From positions 1-5,189 of the forward strand of contig DUTZ01000034.1 in NCBI GenBank assembly GCA_012841845.1: 5,189 nt of DNA, read 5' to 3'. A program made the translations under genes and the position numbers. The DNA comes from Actinomycetales bacterium. Lineage in GTDB: Bacteria > Actinomycetota > Actinomycetes > Mycobacteriales > Mycobacteriaceae. Numbering within the stretch: the stretch's first letter is position 1; each line of letters starts with the position of its first letter. Shown here one piece after another: positions 1 to 5,189 of the stretch. Below the pieces are notes generated by a model. The model had not been told where the DNA came from. It made no database searches and saw only the letters and a list, made by a program, of their open reading frames with translations.

Positions 1-417
1 CTCGCGCGCTGGGGCTGGTGGGCCGCCGGGGGCGCCGCGCTGCTGGCCACCACCGTGCCGCGCTGGTTCTCCGAGGGGTTCCGGCACCCGAGCGGCCGCG
101 AGTACGCCGCGCGCAACGGCCTCACCGCCGCGATGGCGTTCCTGTTCCTGGGGCCCGTCGTCCTGGCGCCGGAGGGCACCCGGTTCCCGGTCCTCGAGTC
201 GCGACCGCTGCAGGCGATCGGGCGCTGGTCGTACGGGATCTTCCTCTGGCACCTCATCGTGCTGCACTTCGCCTTCCCGCTCACGCGCACGCCGCTGTGG
301 ACCCGGCGGATGGGCGTGATCTGGCCCGTGACGGTGGCCGGCTCGATCGCGGCCGGCGCCGCCAGCTACCGGTTCATCGAGGAACCGGCACGCAAGGCGC
401 TCTCGCCGCACGCCTGA
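1..417 (+). CDS. Membrane acyltransferase, OafA/acyltransferase-3 type, C-terminal fragment
   Basis: The 5' end lies outside the window. The frame is open from base 1 and ends at TGA 415-417, giving 138 visible residues. Acyltransferase-3 family proteins are polytopic membrane enzymes that move acetyl or other acyl groups onto sugars, cell-wall glycans or lipids on the outer face of the membrane. Seen here are hydrophobic segments at about visible residues 5-20, 41-56, 78-93 and 105-121. The motif GRWSYGIFLWHLIVL (74-88) matches the family's late 'SYGxYLWH' signature. The closing YRFIEEPARK (123-132) matches the typical final 'RFIExPxR' element, so the protein ends where the family normally ends. 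The catalytic His lies in the missing N-terminal part, so activity and substrate cannot be judged. A GTG at 55 could be read as a start but is only an internal codon, since homology-like hydrophobic sequence continues upstream. It runs towards the mut operon and is probably functionally unrelated to it. The family call is firm; the substrate is unknown. Confidence 0.85.
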   Translation, partial: LARWGWWAAGGAALLATTVPRWFSEGFRHPSGREYAARNGLTAAMAFLFLGPVVLAPEGTRFPVLESRPLQAIGRWSYGIFLWHLIVLHFAFPLTRTPLWTRRMGVIWPVTVAGSIAAGAASYRFIEEPARKALSPHA

Positions 418-442
418 ATTCGCCGCCGGGTTCTCGTAAGGT
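414..442 (+). promoter_or_regulatory. Possible promoter for the small membrane protein gene
   Basis: A TAAGGT hexamer at 437-442 fits the actinobacterial -10 pattern TANNNT. It lies 17 nt after CTGAAT (414-419), a poor -35 that overlaps the stop codon of the upstream acyltransferase gene. Transcription would start near 449, leaving about 43 nt of leader before the ATG at 492. The spacing is right, but the -35 match is weak and such hexamers occur by chance, so this is a candidate only. The alternative is read-through from the acyltransferase gene 74 nt upstream. Confidence 0.3.
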
Positions 443-478
443 GAGCGCACGACCGCGGACAGAGGCGTGGTCACGACG

Positions 479-485
479 AAGGAGG
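479..485 (+). promoter_or_regulatory. Shine-Dalgarno site fixing the start at 492
   Basis: AAGGAGG at 479-485 lies 6 nt before the ATG at 492-494. It is the strongest ribosome binding site in the window. It decides the start of the small membrane protein, because the same frame is open far upstream (from about base 18) without any similar site. The upstream part of that open frame overlaps the acyltransferase gene and is not coding. Confidence 0.75.
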
Positions 486-491
486 ACGGCC

Positions 492-689
492 ATGGGGTAC
501 ATCGGCGGCGGAGTGGTCCTGGTGGTGATCGGCGCGATACTCATGTACGCGGTCGAGGTCAGCATTCCCGGTATCGACTCGAACACCCTCGCGGTGATCC
601 TCATCGCGGCCGGAGTGGTGCTCTTCGTGATCGGCCTCCTGTTCGCCATGCGCTCCCGGAGCCGTGGGGTGCCGCGCGACCGGTACTGA
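492..689 (+). CDS. Small two-helix membrane protein (DUF6458-like)
   Basis: This is a complete gene of 65 residues, with ATG at 492 behind AAGGAGG and TGA at 687-689. The protein starts with a glycine-rich hydrophobic helix (about residues 4-21, beginning YIGGGVVLVVIGAILMYAV). A short polar turn with the pattern EVSIPGIDSNT (22-32) follows, then a second helix (about 33-53) and a basic, charged tail ending RSRSRGVPRDRY. This arrangement, including a 'GIDxNT' turn between two helices, resembles the small actinobacterial membrane proteins grouped as DUF6458, whose function is unknown. The name is from memory and was not searched. The tail follows the second helix directly; with two helices both ends would lie on the same side, and the Arg-rich tail suggests the cytoplasm. 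The gene lies 74 nt after the acyltransferase gene and converges on meaB. A hydrophobic small protein with such a strong ribosome site is very likely real; its role cannot be deduced. Confidence 0.85.
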   Translation: MGYIGGGVVLVVIGAILMYAVEVSIPGIDSNTLAVILIAAGVVLFVIGLLFAMRSRSRGVPRDRY

Positions 690-710
690 CCGCGCGCTCA
701 TCCCGCCCTT

Positions 711-788
711 CGCCGGAACCACACGCGTGGTTGCTGTTCACACACGAAATTCCGTGTGTGGATGATGCTGGAGCGTGTGGATCCGGTG
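711..788. repeat. 78-nt imperfect palindrome between convergent genes (candidate two-way terminator)
   Basis: Two nested inverted repeats share one centre at 749/750. The outer arms, 711-726 and 773-788, pair at 14 of 16 positions by Watson-Crick rules, plus one G-T wobble and one A-A mismatch. Their core is CCACACGC (719-726) against GCGTGTGG (773-780). The inner arms, CACACACG (739-746) and CGTGTGTG (753-760), pair perfectly around a 6-nt loop. The 12-nt stretches between (727-738, 761-772) pair only loosely, largely through G-U. Transcribed from either side, this folds into a long hairpin with an internal loop. It begins 21 nt after the stop of the small membrane gene and lies past the meaB stop on the other strand, where a bidirectional terminator would be expected. 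No T-tract follows, which is common for GC-rich actinobacteria. Alternatives are a dyad operator or a dispersed palindromic element. The symmetry is certain; the role is inferred. Confidence 0.6.
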
Positions 789-832
789 CCGGTGCCGGTG
801 CTGGTGCCGCTGCCGGTGCAGGTGCCGGTGCC
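785..832. repeat. Tandem hexamer array, eight copies of GGTGCC
   Basis: Eight adjoining 6-bp units run from 785 to 832. Units 1, 2, 4, 7 and 8 are exactly GGTGCC. Unit 3 is GGTGCT, unit 5 GCTGCC and unit 6 GGTGCA, each with one change. The array overlaps the outer palindrome arm by 4 bases on the left and runs into a GC-rich hairpin on the right. It lies in the non-coding gap 30 nt past the meaB stop. Its unit length is a multiple of three, and continued translation of the meaB frame would read it as a Pro-Ala repeat. Such short arrays often change copy number by slippage. On the meaB transcript it is C-rich (CCGGCA units), which might assist Rho loading; that is speculation. Confidence 0.9.
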
Positions 833-844
833 GGGGACCGGCGC
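828..844 (-). terminator. GC-rich hairpin just past meaB, possible operon terminator
   Basis: On the minus strand, GCGCCGG (844-838) pairs with CCGGCAC (834-828) around a 3-nt loop, TCC, giving a 7-bp stem with one G-U pair. It lies about 18 nt downstream of the meaB stop codon, a normal place for transcript ending. There is no run of T after it; the C-rich hexamer array and the larger palindrome follow instead. In high-GC actinobacteria, hairpins without T-tracts are often proposed as terminators, but chance stems are common at this base composition. Confidence 0.35.
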
Positions 845-861
845 GGGCGAGCGCCGTGGGC

Positions 862-1965
862 TCAGGAGTCGAAGGCGTCGATGATCGCCTGGGCGGCCAG
901 CGCCGCGGTGAGCGTGCCCTCGCGGACCTGCCGCTCGACGTCGGGAGCCACGCGCCGCACCTCGGGGTCGGCGGACAGCCGGGCCATGAGGGTGTCGTGC
1001 ACCATCGACCAGGTCCAGTCCACCTGCTGGCGGGCGCGGCGGTCCTCGAACTCTCCCGCCTCGTCCATGGTCGAACGGTGCTGACAGATGGCGTCCCAGA
1101 AGCCGTCGAGCCCCTCGGCCTCGAGGCCGGACATGGTGAGGACCGGCACCTTCCAGATCGCGTCGGCCGGCCGGACCAGGCGCATGGCGGCGGCGAGTTC
1201 TCGGGCGGCACGCTGGGCGTCCTTGACGTGCGGGCCGTCGGCCTTGTTCACCGCCACCACGTCGGCCAGCTCGAGCACGCCCTTCTTGATGCCCTGCAGC
1301 TGGTCGCCGGTGCGGGCCAGGGTCAGGAAGGTGAAGCAGTCGACCATCCCGGCCACGGTGACCTCGGACTGGCCCACGCCGACGGTCTCGATGAGGATCA
1401 CGTCGAAGCCGGCGGCCTCCATGAGCACGATCGTCTCGCGCGTCGCCTTGGCCACGCCGCCGAGCGTGCCGGAGGTGGGTGACGGCCGGATGTAGGCCCG
1501 CGGCTCGGTGGAGAGGGTGGCCATGCGGGTCTTGTCGCCGAGGATCGACCCCCCGGTGCGGGTGGACGAGGGGTCGACGGCGAGGACGGCGACCTTGTGC
1601 CCCTTCTCCACCAGGTAGAGCCCGAAGGACTCGATGAAGGTGGACTTGCCCACGCCGGGGACGCCCGTGATGCCGATCCGCAGCGCCCCGCCGGAGTGGG
1701 GCAGGGCGCCGAGCAGCAGCTCCTGCGCCTTGGCCCGGTGCGCGGGGTTGGTGGACTCGAGCAGCGTGATCGCCCGGGCCAGGACCGGCCGCTCGTCGGC
1801 GAGCACGCCCTCGAGCAGCGCGTCGACGTCGATCTCGCGGCGCGGGCGCGGCCCGTCGGCGGCCGGGACGGGGCCGCGCACGGCGCCCGTCCCGGCCGTG
1901 GTCGACAGGGCGCCGAGCGGGTTACCGGAGCCCGCGGGATCCGGGCCGGAGCCGAGGACGGCCAC
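862..1965 (-). CDS. meaB: Methylmalonyl-CoA mutase-associated G-protein chaperone MeaB
   Basis: This is a SIMIBI-class GTPase (ArgK/MeaB family, bacterial counterpart of human MMAA). It binds the mutase, uses GTP hydrolysis to gate adenosylcobalamin loading and guards the enzyme against inactivation. The 367 residues show the P-loop GVPGVGKS (101-108), the conserved block DPSSTRTGGSILGDKTRM (131-148), IRPSPTSGTLGG (159-170), the switch segment ETVGVGQSE (193-201), GDQLQGIKKG (220-229) in the region of the coupling loop known as switch III, and the guanine-recognition motif NKAD (240-243). A helical dimerisation tail follows, with QQVDWTW (313-319). All GTPase motifs look intact. It starts 6 nt after the mutB stop with GTG at 1965-1963, behind GGGGAGG (1983-1977, 11-nt gap, overlapping the mutB end). 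The first ~45 residues are a Gly/Pro/Ala-rich stretch; M. tuberculosis MeaB as I recall is about 334 residues. An in-frame GTG at 1881 would give 339 residues but has a poorer ribosome site. Function is secure; the start is moderately so. Confidence 0.95.
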   Translation of the reverse strand: MAVLGSGPDPAGSGNPLGALSTTAGTGAVRGPVPAADGPRPRREIDVDALLEGVLADERPVLARAITLLESTNPAHRAKAQELLLGALPHSGGALRIGITGVPGVGKSTFIESFGLYLVEKGHKVAVLAVDPSSTRTGGSILGDKTRMATLSTEPRAYIRPSPTSGTLGGVAKATRETIVLMEAAGFDVILIETVGVGQSEVTVAGMVDCFTFLTLARTGDQLQGIKKGVLELADVVAVNKADGPHVKDAQRAARELAAAMRLVRPADAIWKVPVLTMSGLEAEGLDGFWDAICQHRSTMDEAGEFEDRRARQQVDWTWSMVHDTLMARLSADPEVRRVAPDVERQVREGTLTAALAAQAIIDAFDS

Positions 1966-1971
1966 GTCCGA

Positions 1972-4233
1972 TCAGGCCTCCCCGGTCCCGGCCGACGACA
2001 GGTCGTGACCGAGCGAGCCGGCGAGGCGGTCGAGCAGCTCGATCGCGGCCTCGGCGATCACGGTGCCGGGCGGGTAGATCGCGGCGGCGCCGGCGTCGTA
2101 GAGCTCCTGGAAGTCGCCGGGCGGGATGACGCCGCCGACGGTCACCATGATGTCGTCTCGACCCACGGAGGCGAGCGCCTCGCGCAGCGCCGGCACCAGG
2201 GTGAGGTGGCCGGCCGCGAGCGAGGAGACGCCCACCACGTGGACGTCGGCGTCGGCGGCCTGCTGGGCCACCTCCTCCGGCGTCTGGAAGAGCGGGCCCA
2301 TGTCCACGTCGAAGCCGAGGTCGGCGAACGCGGTGCCCACGACCTTCTGGCCGCGGTCATGGCCGTCCTGGCCCATCTTGGCCAGCAGGATGCGGGGGCG
2401 GCGGCCCTCCTGCTCGGCAAAGACGTCGGCCATGCGGGTGGCCTTGGTGACGTTGTCCACGGCGCCCTCCTTGGAGACCTCCTGCCGGTACACCCCGGAC
2501 AGGGTCTTGATCTCGGCCTTGTGCCGGCCGTACACCTTCTCGAGCGCGTCGGAGATCTCGCCGACGGTCGCGTGGGCGCGCGCGGCGTCGATCGCCAGCG
2601 CGAGCAGGTTGCGGTCCAGGTCGCTGCTCGCCGGGCCGTCGGCCGCGGCGGTGAGCTTGTCGAGCGCGGCCTGGCAGGCGGCCTCGTCGCGCTCGGCGCG
2701 CAGCTTCTCGAGCTTGGCGAGCTGCTCGGCGCGGACGCGCGAGTTCTCGACCTTGAGGACCTCGATCTCCTGGTCCTCGGTCACGACGTACTTGTTCACG
2801 CCGATGACCGGCTGGCGACCGGAGTCGATGCGCGCCTGGGTGCGGGCCGCGGCCTCCTCGATGCGGAGCTTGGGGATGCCCTCGCCGATGGCCTGGGCCA
2901 TGCCGCCGGCCTCCTCGATCTCCAGGAGGTGGAGCCGGGCCTTGTCGGCGAGCTGCGCGGTGAGCCACTCGATGTAGTACGAACCGGCCCACGGGTCGAT
3001 CGGACGGACGGTGTTCGACTCCTGCTGCAGCACGAGCTGGGTGTTGCGGGCGATGCGGGCGGAGAAGTCGGTGGGCAGCGCCAGCGCCTCGTCGAGGGCG
3101 TTGGTGTGCAGCGACTGCGTGTGGCCCTGCGTGGCGGCCATGGCCTCGATGCAGGTGCGGGCGACGTTGTTGAACACGTCCTGTGCGGTGAGCGACCAGC
3201 CGGAGGTCTGCGAGTGGGTGCGCAGCGACTTGGACTTCTCGCTCTTGGGGCCGAACTTCTCGACCAGCTCGCTCCACAGCAGGCGGCCGGCGCGCATCTT
3301 GGCGATCTCCATGGAGAAGTTCATGCCGATCGCCCAGAAGAAGGACAGGCGGGGCGCGAACTTGTCGATGTCCAGGCCGGCGTCGAGGCCGGCGCGGATG
3401 TACTCGACGCCGTCGGCGAGCGTGTACGCCAGCTCGAGGTCGGCCGTCGCCCCGGCCTCCTGGATGTGGTAGCCGGAGATCGAGATGGAGTTGAACCGGG
3501 GCATCTTCTGCGAGGTGTAGGCGAAGATGTCCGAGATGATCCGCATCGAGGGCTTGGGCGGATAGATGTAGGTGTTGCGGACCATGAACTCCTTGAGGAT
3601 GTCGTTCTGGATGGTCCCCGCGAGCTGCTCCGGCGTCACCCCCTGCTCCTCGGCCGCCACCACGTAGAGGGCGAGGATCGGCAGCACGGCGCCGTTCATG
3701 GTCATGGACACCGAGACCGACGACAGGTCGATGCCGTCGAAAAGCTCACGCATGTCGAGGATCGAGTCGATCGCCACGCCGGCCATGCCGACGTCGCCGC
3801 CGACGCGCGGGTGGTCGGAGTCGTAGCCGCGGTGGGTTGCCAGGTCGAAGGCCACCGACAGGCCCTTCTGGCCGGCCGCGAGGTTGCGTCGGTAGAAGGC
3901 GTTGGACTCGGCGGCGGTGGAGAAGCCCGCGTACTGGCGGATGGTCCACGGCTGGTTGACGTACATCGACGGGTACGGCCCGCGCAGGAACGGGGCGGCA
4001 CCCGGGAGGGTGTCGAGCGGGAACGGGGTGACCTCGTCGCCGTCGGCCTCCTCGGTCGCGGCGTCGGCGGTCCCCTGCTCGACGCCGTCGCGGTCGGCCT
4101 TGGTGAAGACGCGCTTGACGTCGATGCCCTCCGGGGTCTCCCAGTGGGCGCCCTCGTCGGTCACGGAGACGTCGGCCGCCTCGGCCTCGGAGTCGCGCAG
4201 CGGGGCGGTGGAAAAGTCGGGGAAGGTCGTCAT
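1972..4233 (-). CDS. mutB: Methylmalonyl-CoA mutase large (catalytic, B12-binding) subunit
   Basis: It converts (R)-methylmalonyl-CoA and succinyl-CoA into each other by an adenosylcobalamin radical mechanism in the cytosol, paired with MutA. The protein has 753 residues; the Propionibacterium subunit has 728. An N-terminal arm (1-80) precedes the substrate barrel (about 81-430). By alignment from memory with P. shermanii MutB, substrate or CoA residues are Y87, M90, T97, R99, Y101 (its Tyr89), Q209, R219, Y255, H256 (its His244), R295 and S297. A linker with charged helices (about 430-605) leads to the cobalamin domain. There, K619 and DGHDRG (623-628, bases 2367-2350) supply the DxHxxG cobalt-ligand motif with His625, followed by SSL (670-672) and GG (700-701). 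All catalytic elements are present, so it should be active. ATG 4233 lies 1 nt after the mutA stop, with GGGAG (4247-4243) inside the mutA end at 9-nt spacing; translational coupling is likely. Oddities are an acidic stretch at 51-68 and Gln94 where P. shermanii has Arg82. Confidence 0.97.
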   Translation of the reverse strand: MTTFPDFSTAPLRDSEAEAADVSVTDEGAHWETPEGIDVKRVFTKADRDGVEQGTADAATEEADGDEVTPFPLDTLPGAAPFLRGPYPSMYVNQPWTIRQYAGFSTAAESNAFYRRNLAAGQKGLSVAFDLATHRGYDSDHPRVGGDVGMAGVAIDSILDMRELFDGIDLSSVSVSMTMNGAVLPILALYVVAAEEQGVTPEQLAGTIQNDILKEFMVRNTYIYPPKPSMRIISDIFAYTSQKMPRFNSISISGYHIQEAGATADLELAYTLADGVEYIRAGLDAGLDIDKFAPRLSFFWAIGMNFSMEIAKMRAGRLLWSELVEKFGPKSEKSKSLRTHSQTSGWSLTAQDVFNNVARTCIEAMAATQGHTQSLHTNALDEALALPTDFSARIARNTQLVLQQESNTVRPIDPWAGSYYIEWLTAQLADKARLHLLEIEEAGGMAQAIGEGIPKLRIEEAAARTQARIDSGRQPVIGVNKYVVTEDQEIEVLKVENSRVRAEQLAKLEKLRAERDEAACQAALDKLTAAADGPASSDLDRNLLALAIDAARAHATVGEISDALEKVYGRHKAEIKTLSGVYRQEVSKEGAVDNVTKATRMADVFAEQEGRRPRILLAKMGQDGHDRGQKVVGTAFADLGFDVDMGPLFQTPEEVAQQAADADVHVVGVSSLAAGHLTLVPALREALASVGRDDIMVTVGGVIPPGDFQELYDAGAAAIYPPGTVIAEAAIELLDRLAGSLGHDLSSAGTGEA

Positions 4234-4234
4234 C

Positions 4235-5189
4235 TCACTGCACTCCCAGCTGGTCGAGGAGGGTGGTCAGGGCGGCGACGGCGTCGATGCCGAGCCCGAG
4301 GTAGCCGTCCGGGCGGTCGGCGGCGTCCGCCGGGAAGCCCTTCTCGGCGCCGGCCAGGTACACGGTGGACACCCCGGCGTCGCGGAGCGCGCGGACGGCG
4401 TCGGGGCCTTCCGCGGCGTAGCGCTTGTCGGTACCGCAGAGCACGGCGATGGTGTCGCCCTCGACGGCTCCGGCGACGTCACCCGCGGCGGTGGTGCCCG
4501 GGTTGCGGGCCTCGATGCCACCGGCGGCGAGCAGGTTGGACACGAAGGTCACGCGGGCGGTGGTCTCGGCCTGCGGGCCGAGGCCGGCGATGAGCACGCT
4601 CGGGCGCGTCCCGGTGGACTCGAGGTGGGCGTCCGAGCGGTCGCGCAGGTCCTCGAACGCGCGGCCGTAGCGGTAGCCCTCTCCCCCGCGGCGCGAGGCG
4701 TCCAGCGGAGGCTCGGCCAGGTTGGGGAACTCGGAGACGCCGGTGAGCGGCGCCGTGCGCGAGGCGAAGTCGGCGTCGCGGGCGTCGCGCACCCGGGCGA
4801 CGGCGTCGGCCACGCTGCCGGAGGAGATCGCGGCGGCCAGGCCGCCGGCGGCCTCGATGGTCTGCAGCGCGGACCAGGCGGAGTCGGCGATCGCGTCGGT
4901 GAGCGACTCGACGTACCAGGAGCCGCCCGCGGGGTCCACGACGTGGCCGAGGTGCGACTCCTCGAGCAGCAGGAGCTGGGTGTTGCGGGCCATGCGCTCG
5001 GCGAAGGTGCGCGAGGTGCTCTGCAGCCCGCCGGGCACCGAGGCGTCGAACGGCAGGACCGTCACCGAGGTGGCGCCGCCGACGCCGGCGCCGAACGCGG
5101 CGAGCGTGGTGCGCAGCATGTTCACCCACGGGTCGCGGCGCGACATCATGGCCGACGAGGTGACGGCGTGCTGCGGGGCGTCGCCGGCC
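4235..5189 (-). CDS. mutA: Methylmalonyl-CoA mutase small subunit, C-terminal part
   Basis: The gene enters from the right edge (the frame is open through 5188) and ends at TGA 4237-4235, giving 317 visible residues; full-length actinobacterial MutA is about 615. MutA is the non-catalytic partner of MutB in the heterodimer. The visible part starts in the late barrel with [18 protein letters not shown] (11-28), then [10 protein letters not shown] (68-77) and [14 protein letters not shown] (84-97), which mirror Mut[12 protein letters not shown] and [14 protein letters not shown] and show common ancestry. A degenerate cobalamin-like fold begins near residue 194. Where MutB has GQDGHDRG, MutA reads [11 protein letters not shown] (about 202-212), lacking Asp, His and Gly of the B12 motif; this is normal for the small subunit. 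The ATGs at 5149 and 5146 are internal codons, since family-like sequence continues upstream. It is the first of three genes visible on this transcript; the promoter is out of view. Confidence 0.95.
   Translation of the reverse strand, partial: AGDAPQHAVTSSAMMSRRDPWVNMLRTTLAAFGAGVGGATSVTVLPFDASVPGGLQSTSRTFAERMARNTQLLLLEESHLGHVVDPAGGSWYVESLTDAIADSAWSALQTIEAAGGLAAAISSGSVADAVARVRDARDADFASRTAPLTGVSEFPNLAEPPLDASRRGGEGYRYGRAFEDLRDRSDAHLESTGTRPSVLIAGLGPQAETTARVTFVSNLLAAGGIEARNPGTTAAGDVAGAVEGDTIAVLCGTDKRYAAEGPDAVRALRDAGVSTVYLAGAEKGFPADAADRPDGYLGLGIDAVAALTTLLDQLGVQ

Noticed and set aside
18..491. A longer version of the small membrane protein starting near base 18
   Set aside because: The upstream part is Arg/Pro/Ala-rich out-of-frame translation of the acyltransferase gene. 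The strong AAGGAGG site and the hydrophobic start at 492 fix the true beginning.
690..861. A CRISPR array, tRNA or small protein gene in the convergent gap
   Set aside because: The hexamer copies are too short and directly adjoining for CRISPR, no cloverleaf is visible, and no short frame with a ribosome site was found. Palindrome, repeat array and hairpin account for most of the gap.
467..1084. A plus-strand frame reading the hexamer array as a Gly-Ala repeat protein
   Set aside because: It overlaps the small membrane gene and the 3' end of meaB, has no good ribosome site, and outside the repeat looks like translated antisense sequence.
738..1211. A minus-strand frame with a His/Arg repeat tail over the end of meaB
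   Set aside because: It is an out-of-frame shadow of meaB; the His-Arg pattern is just another phase of the hexamer array.
1597..4593. A plus-strand open frame of 998 codons antisense to meaB, mutB and mutA
   Set aside because: It is the antisense shadow of GC-rich codons: its product is Gly/Val/Leu/Asp/Arg-rich low-complexity sequence without a recognisable domain, and it lies over genes with intact, known motifs. No convincing ribosome site was seen.
4425..4670. A plus-strand frame antisense to mutA
   Set aside because: Short, Ser/Ala/Arg-rich and fully inside mutA coding sequence; typical GC-rich shadow.
4235..5189. Loss of the B12-binding motif in MutA read as a damaged gene
   Set aside because: The small subunit normally lacks the DxHxxG motif; the frame is intact and the heterodimer needs only MutB to bind cobalamin.

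Overview
The window is very GC-rich chromosomal DNA (judged by eye, roughly 70% G+C) with GTG as well as ATG starts, Shine-Dalgarno sites of the GGAGG type and strong third-position G/C preference. Together with the protein sequences, this points to a high-GC actinobacterium. The closest matches I can recall are the mutA/mutB/meaB proteins of Mycobacteriales, such as Mycobacterium tuberculosis Rv1492, Rv1493 and Rv1496. Genus cannot be settled from the sequence alone.

The right four-fifths (862-5189, minus strand) is one tightly packed operon read right to left. It holds the 3' part of mutA (methylmalonyl-CoA mutase small subunit, continuing past the right edge), a complete mutB (large, B12-binding catalytic subunit) and meaB (G-protein chaperone of the mutase). 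The gaps are 1 nt (mutA-mutB) and 6 nt (mutB-meaB). Together the genes interconvert (R)-methylmalonyl-CoA and succinyl-CoA with adenosylcobalamin, and MeaB gates cofactor loading and protects the enzyme. This links propionyl-CoA breakdown (odd-chain fatty acids, branched amino acids, cholesterol side chains) to the TCA cycle, or runs in reverse to supply methylmalonyl-CoA for lipid synthesis. The operon promoter lies outside the window.

The left end (1-689, plus strand) holds the C-terminal 138 codons of a membrane acyltransferase of the OafA/acyltransferase-3 type. It is followed by a complete 65-residue two-helix membrane protein resembling the actinobacterial DUF6458 group, with its own strong Shine-Dalgarno site and a possible promoter.

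The two gene sets converge on a 172-nt gap (690-861), the least ordinary part of the window. It contains a 78-nt imperfect palindrome (711-788) built of two nested inverted repeats sharing one centre, then eight tandem copies of a GGTGCC hexamer (785-832), then a GC-rich hairpin just past the meaB stop (828-844). The likeliest role is two-way transcription termination or insulation. The hexamer array is also in frame with meaB beyond its stop codon and would encode a Pro-Ala tail. I found no evidence of a new multi-gene system; the coding content is a well-known metabolic operon, and the long plus-strand open frame across mutB is a composition artefact.
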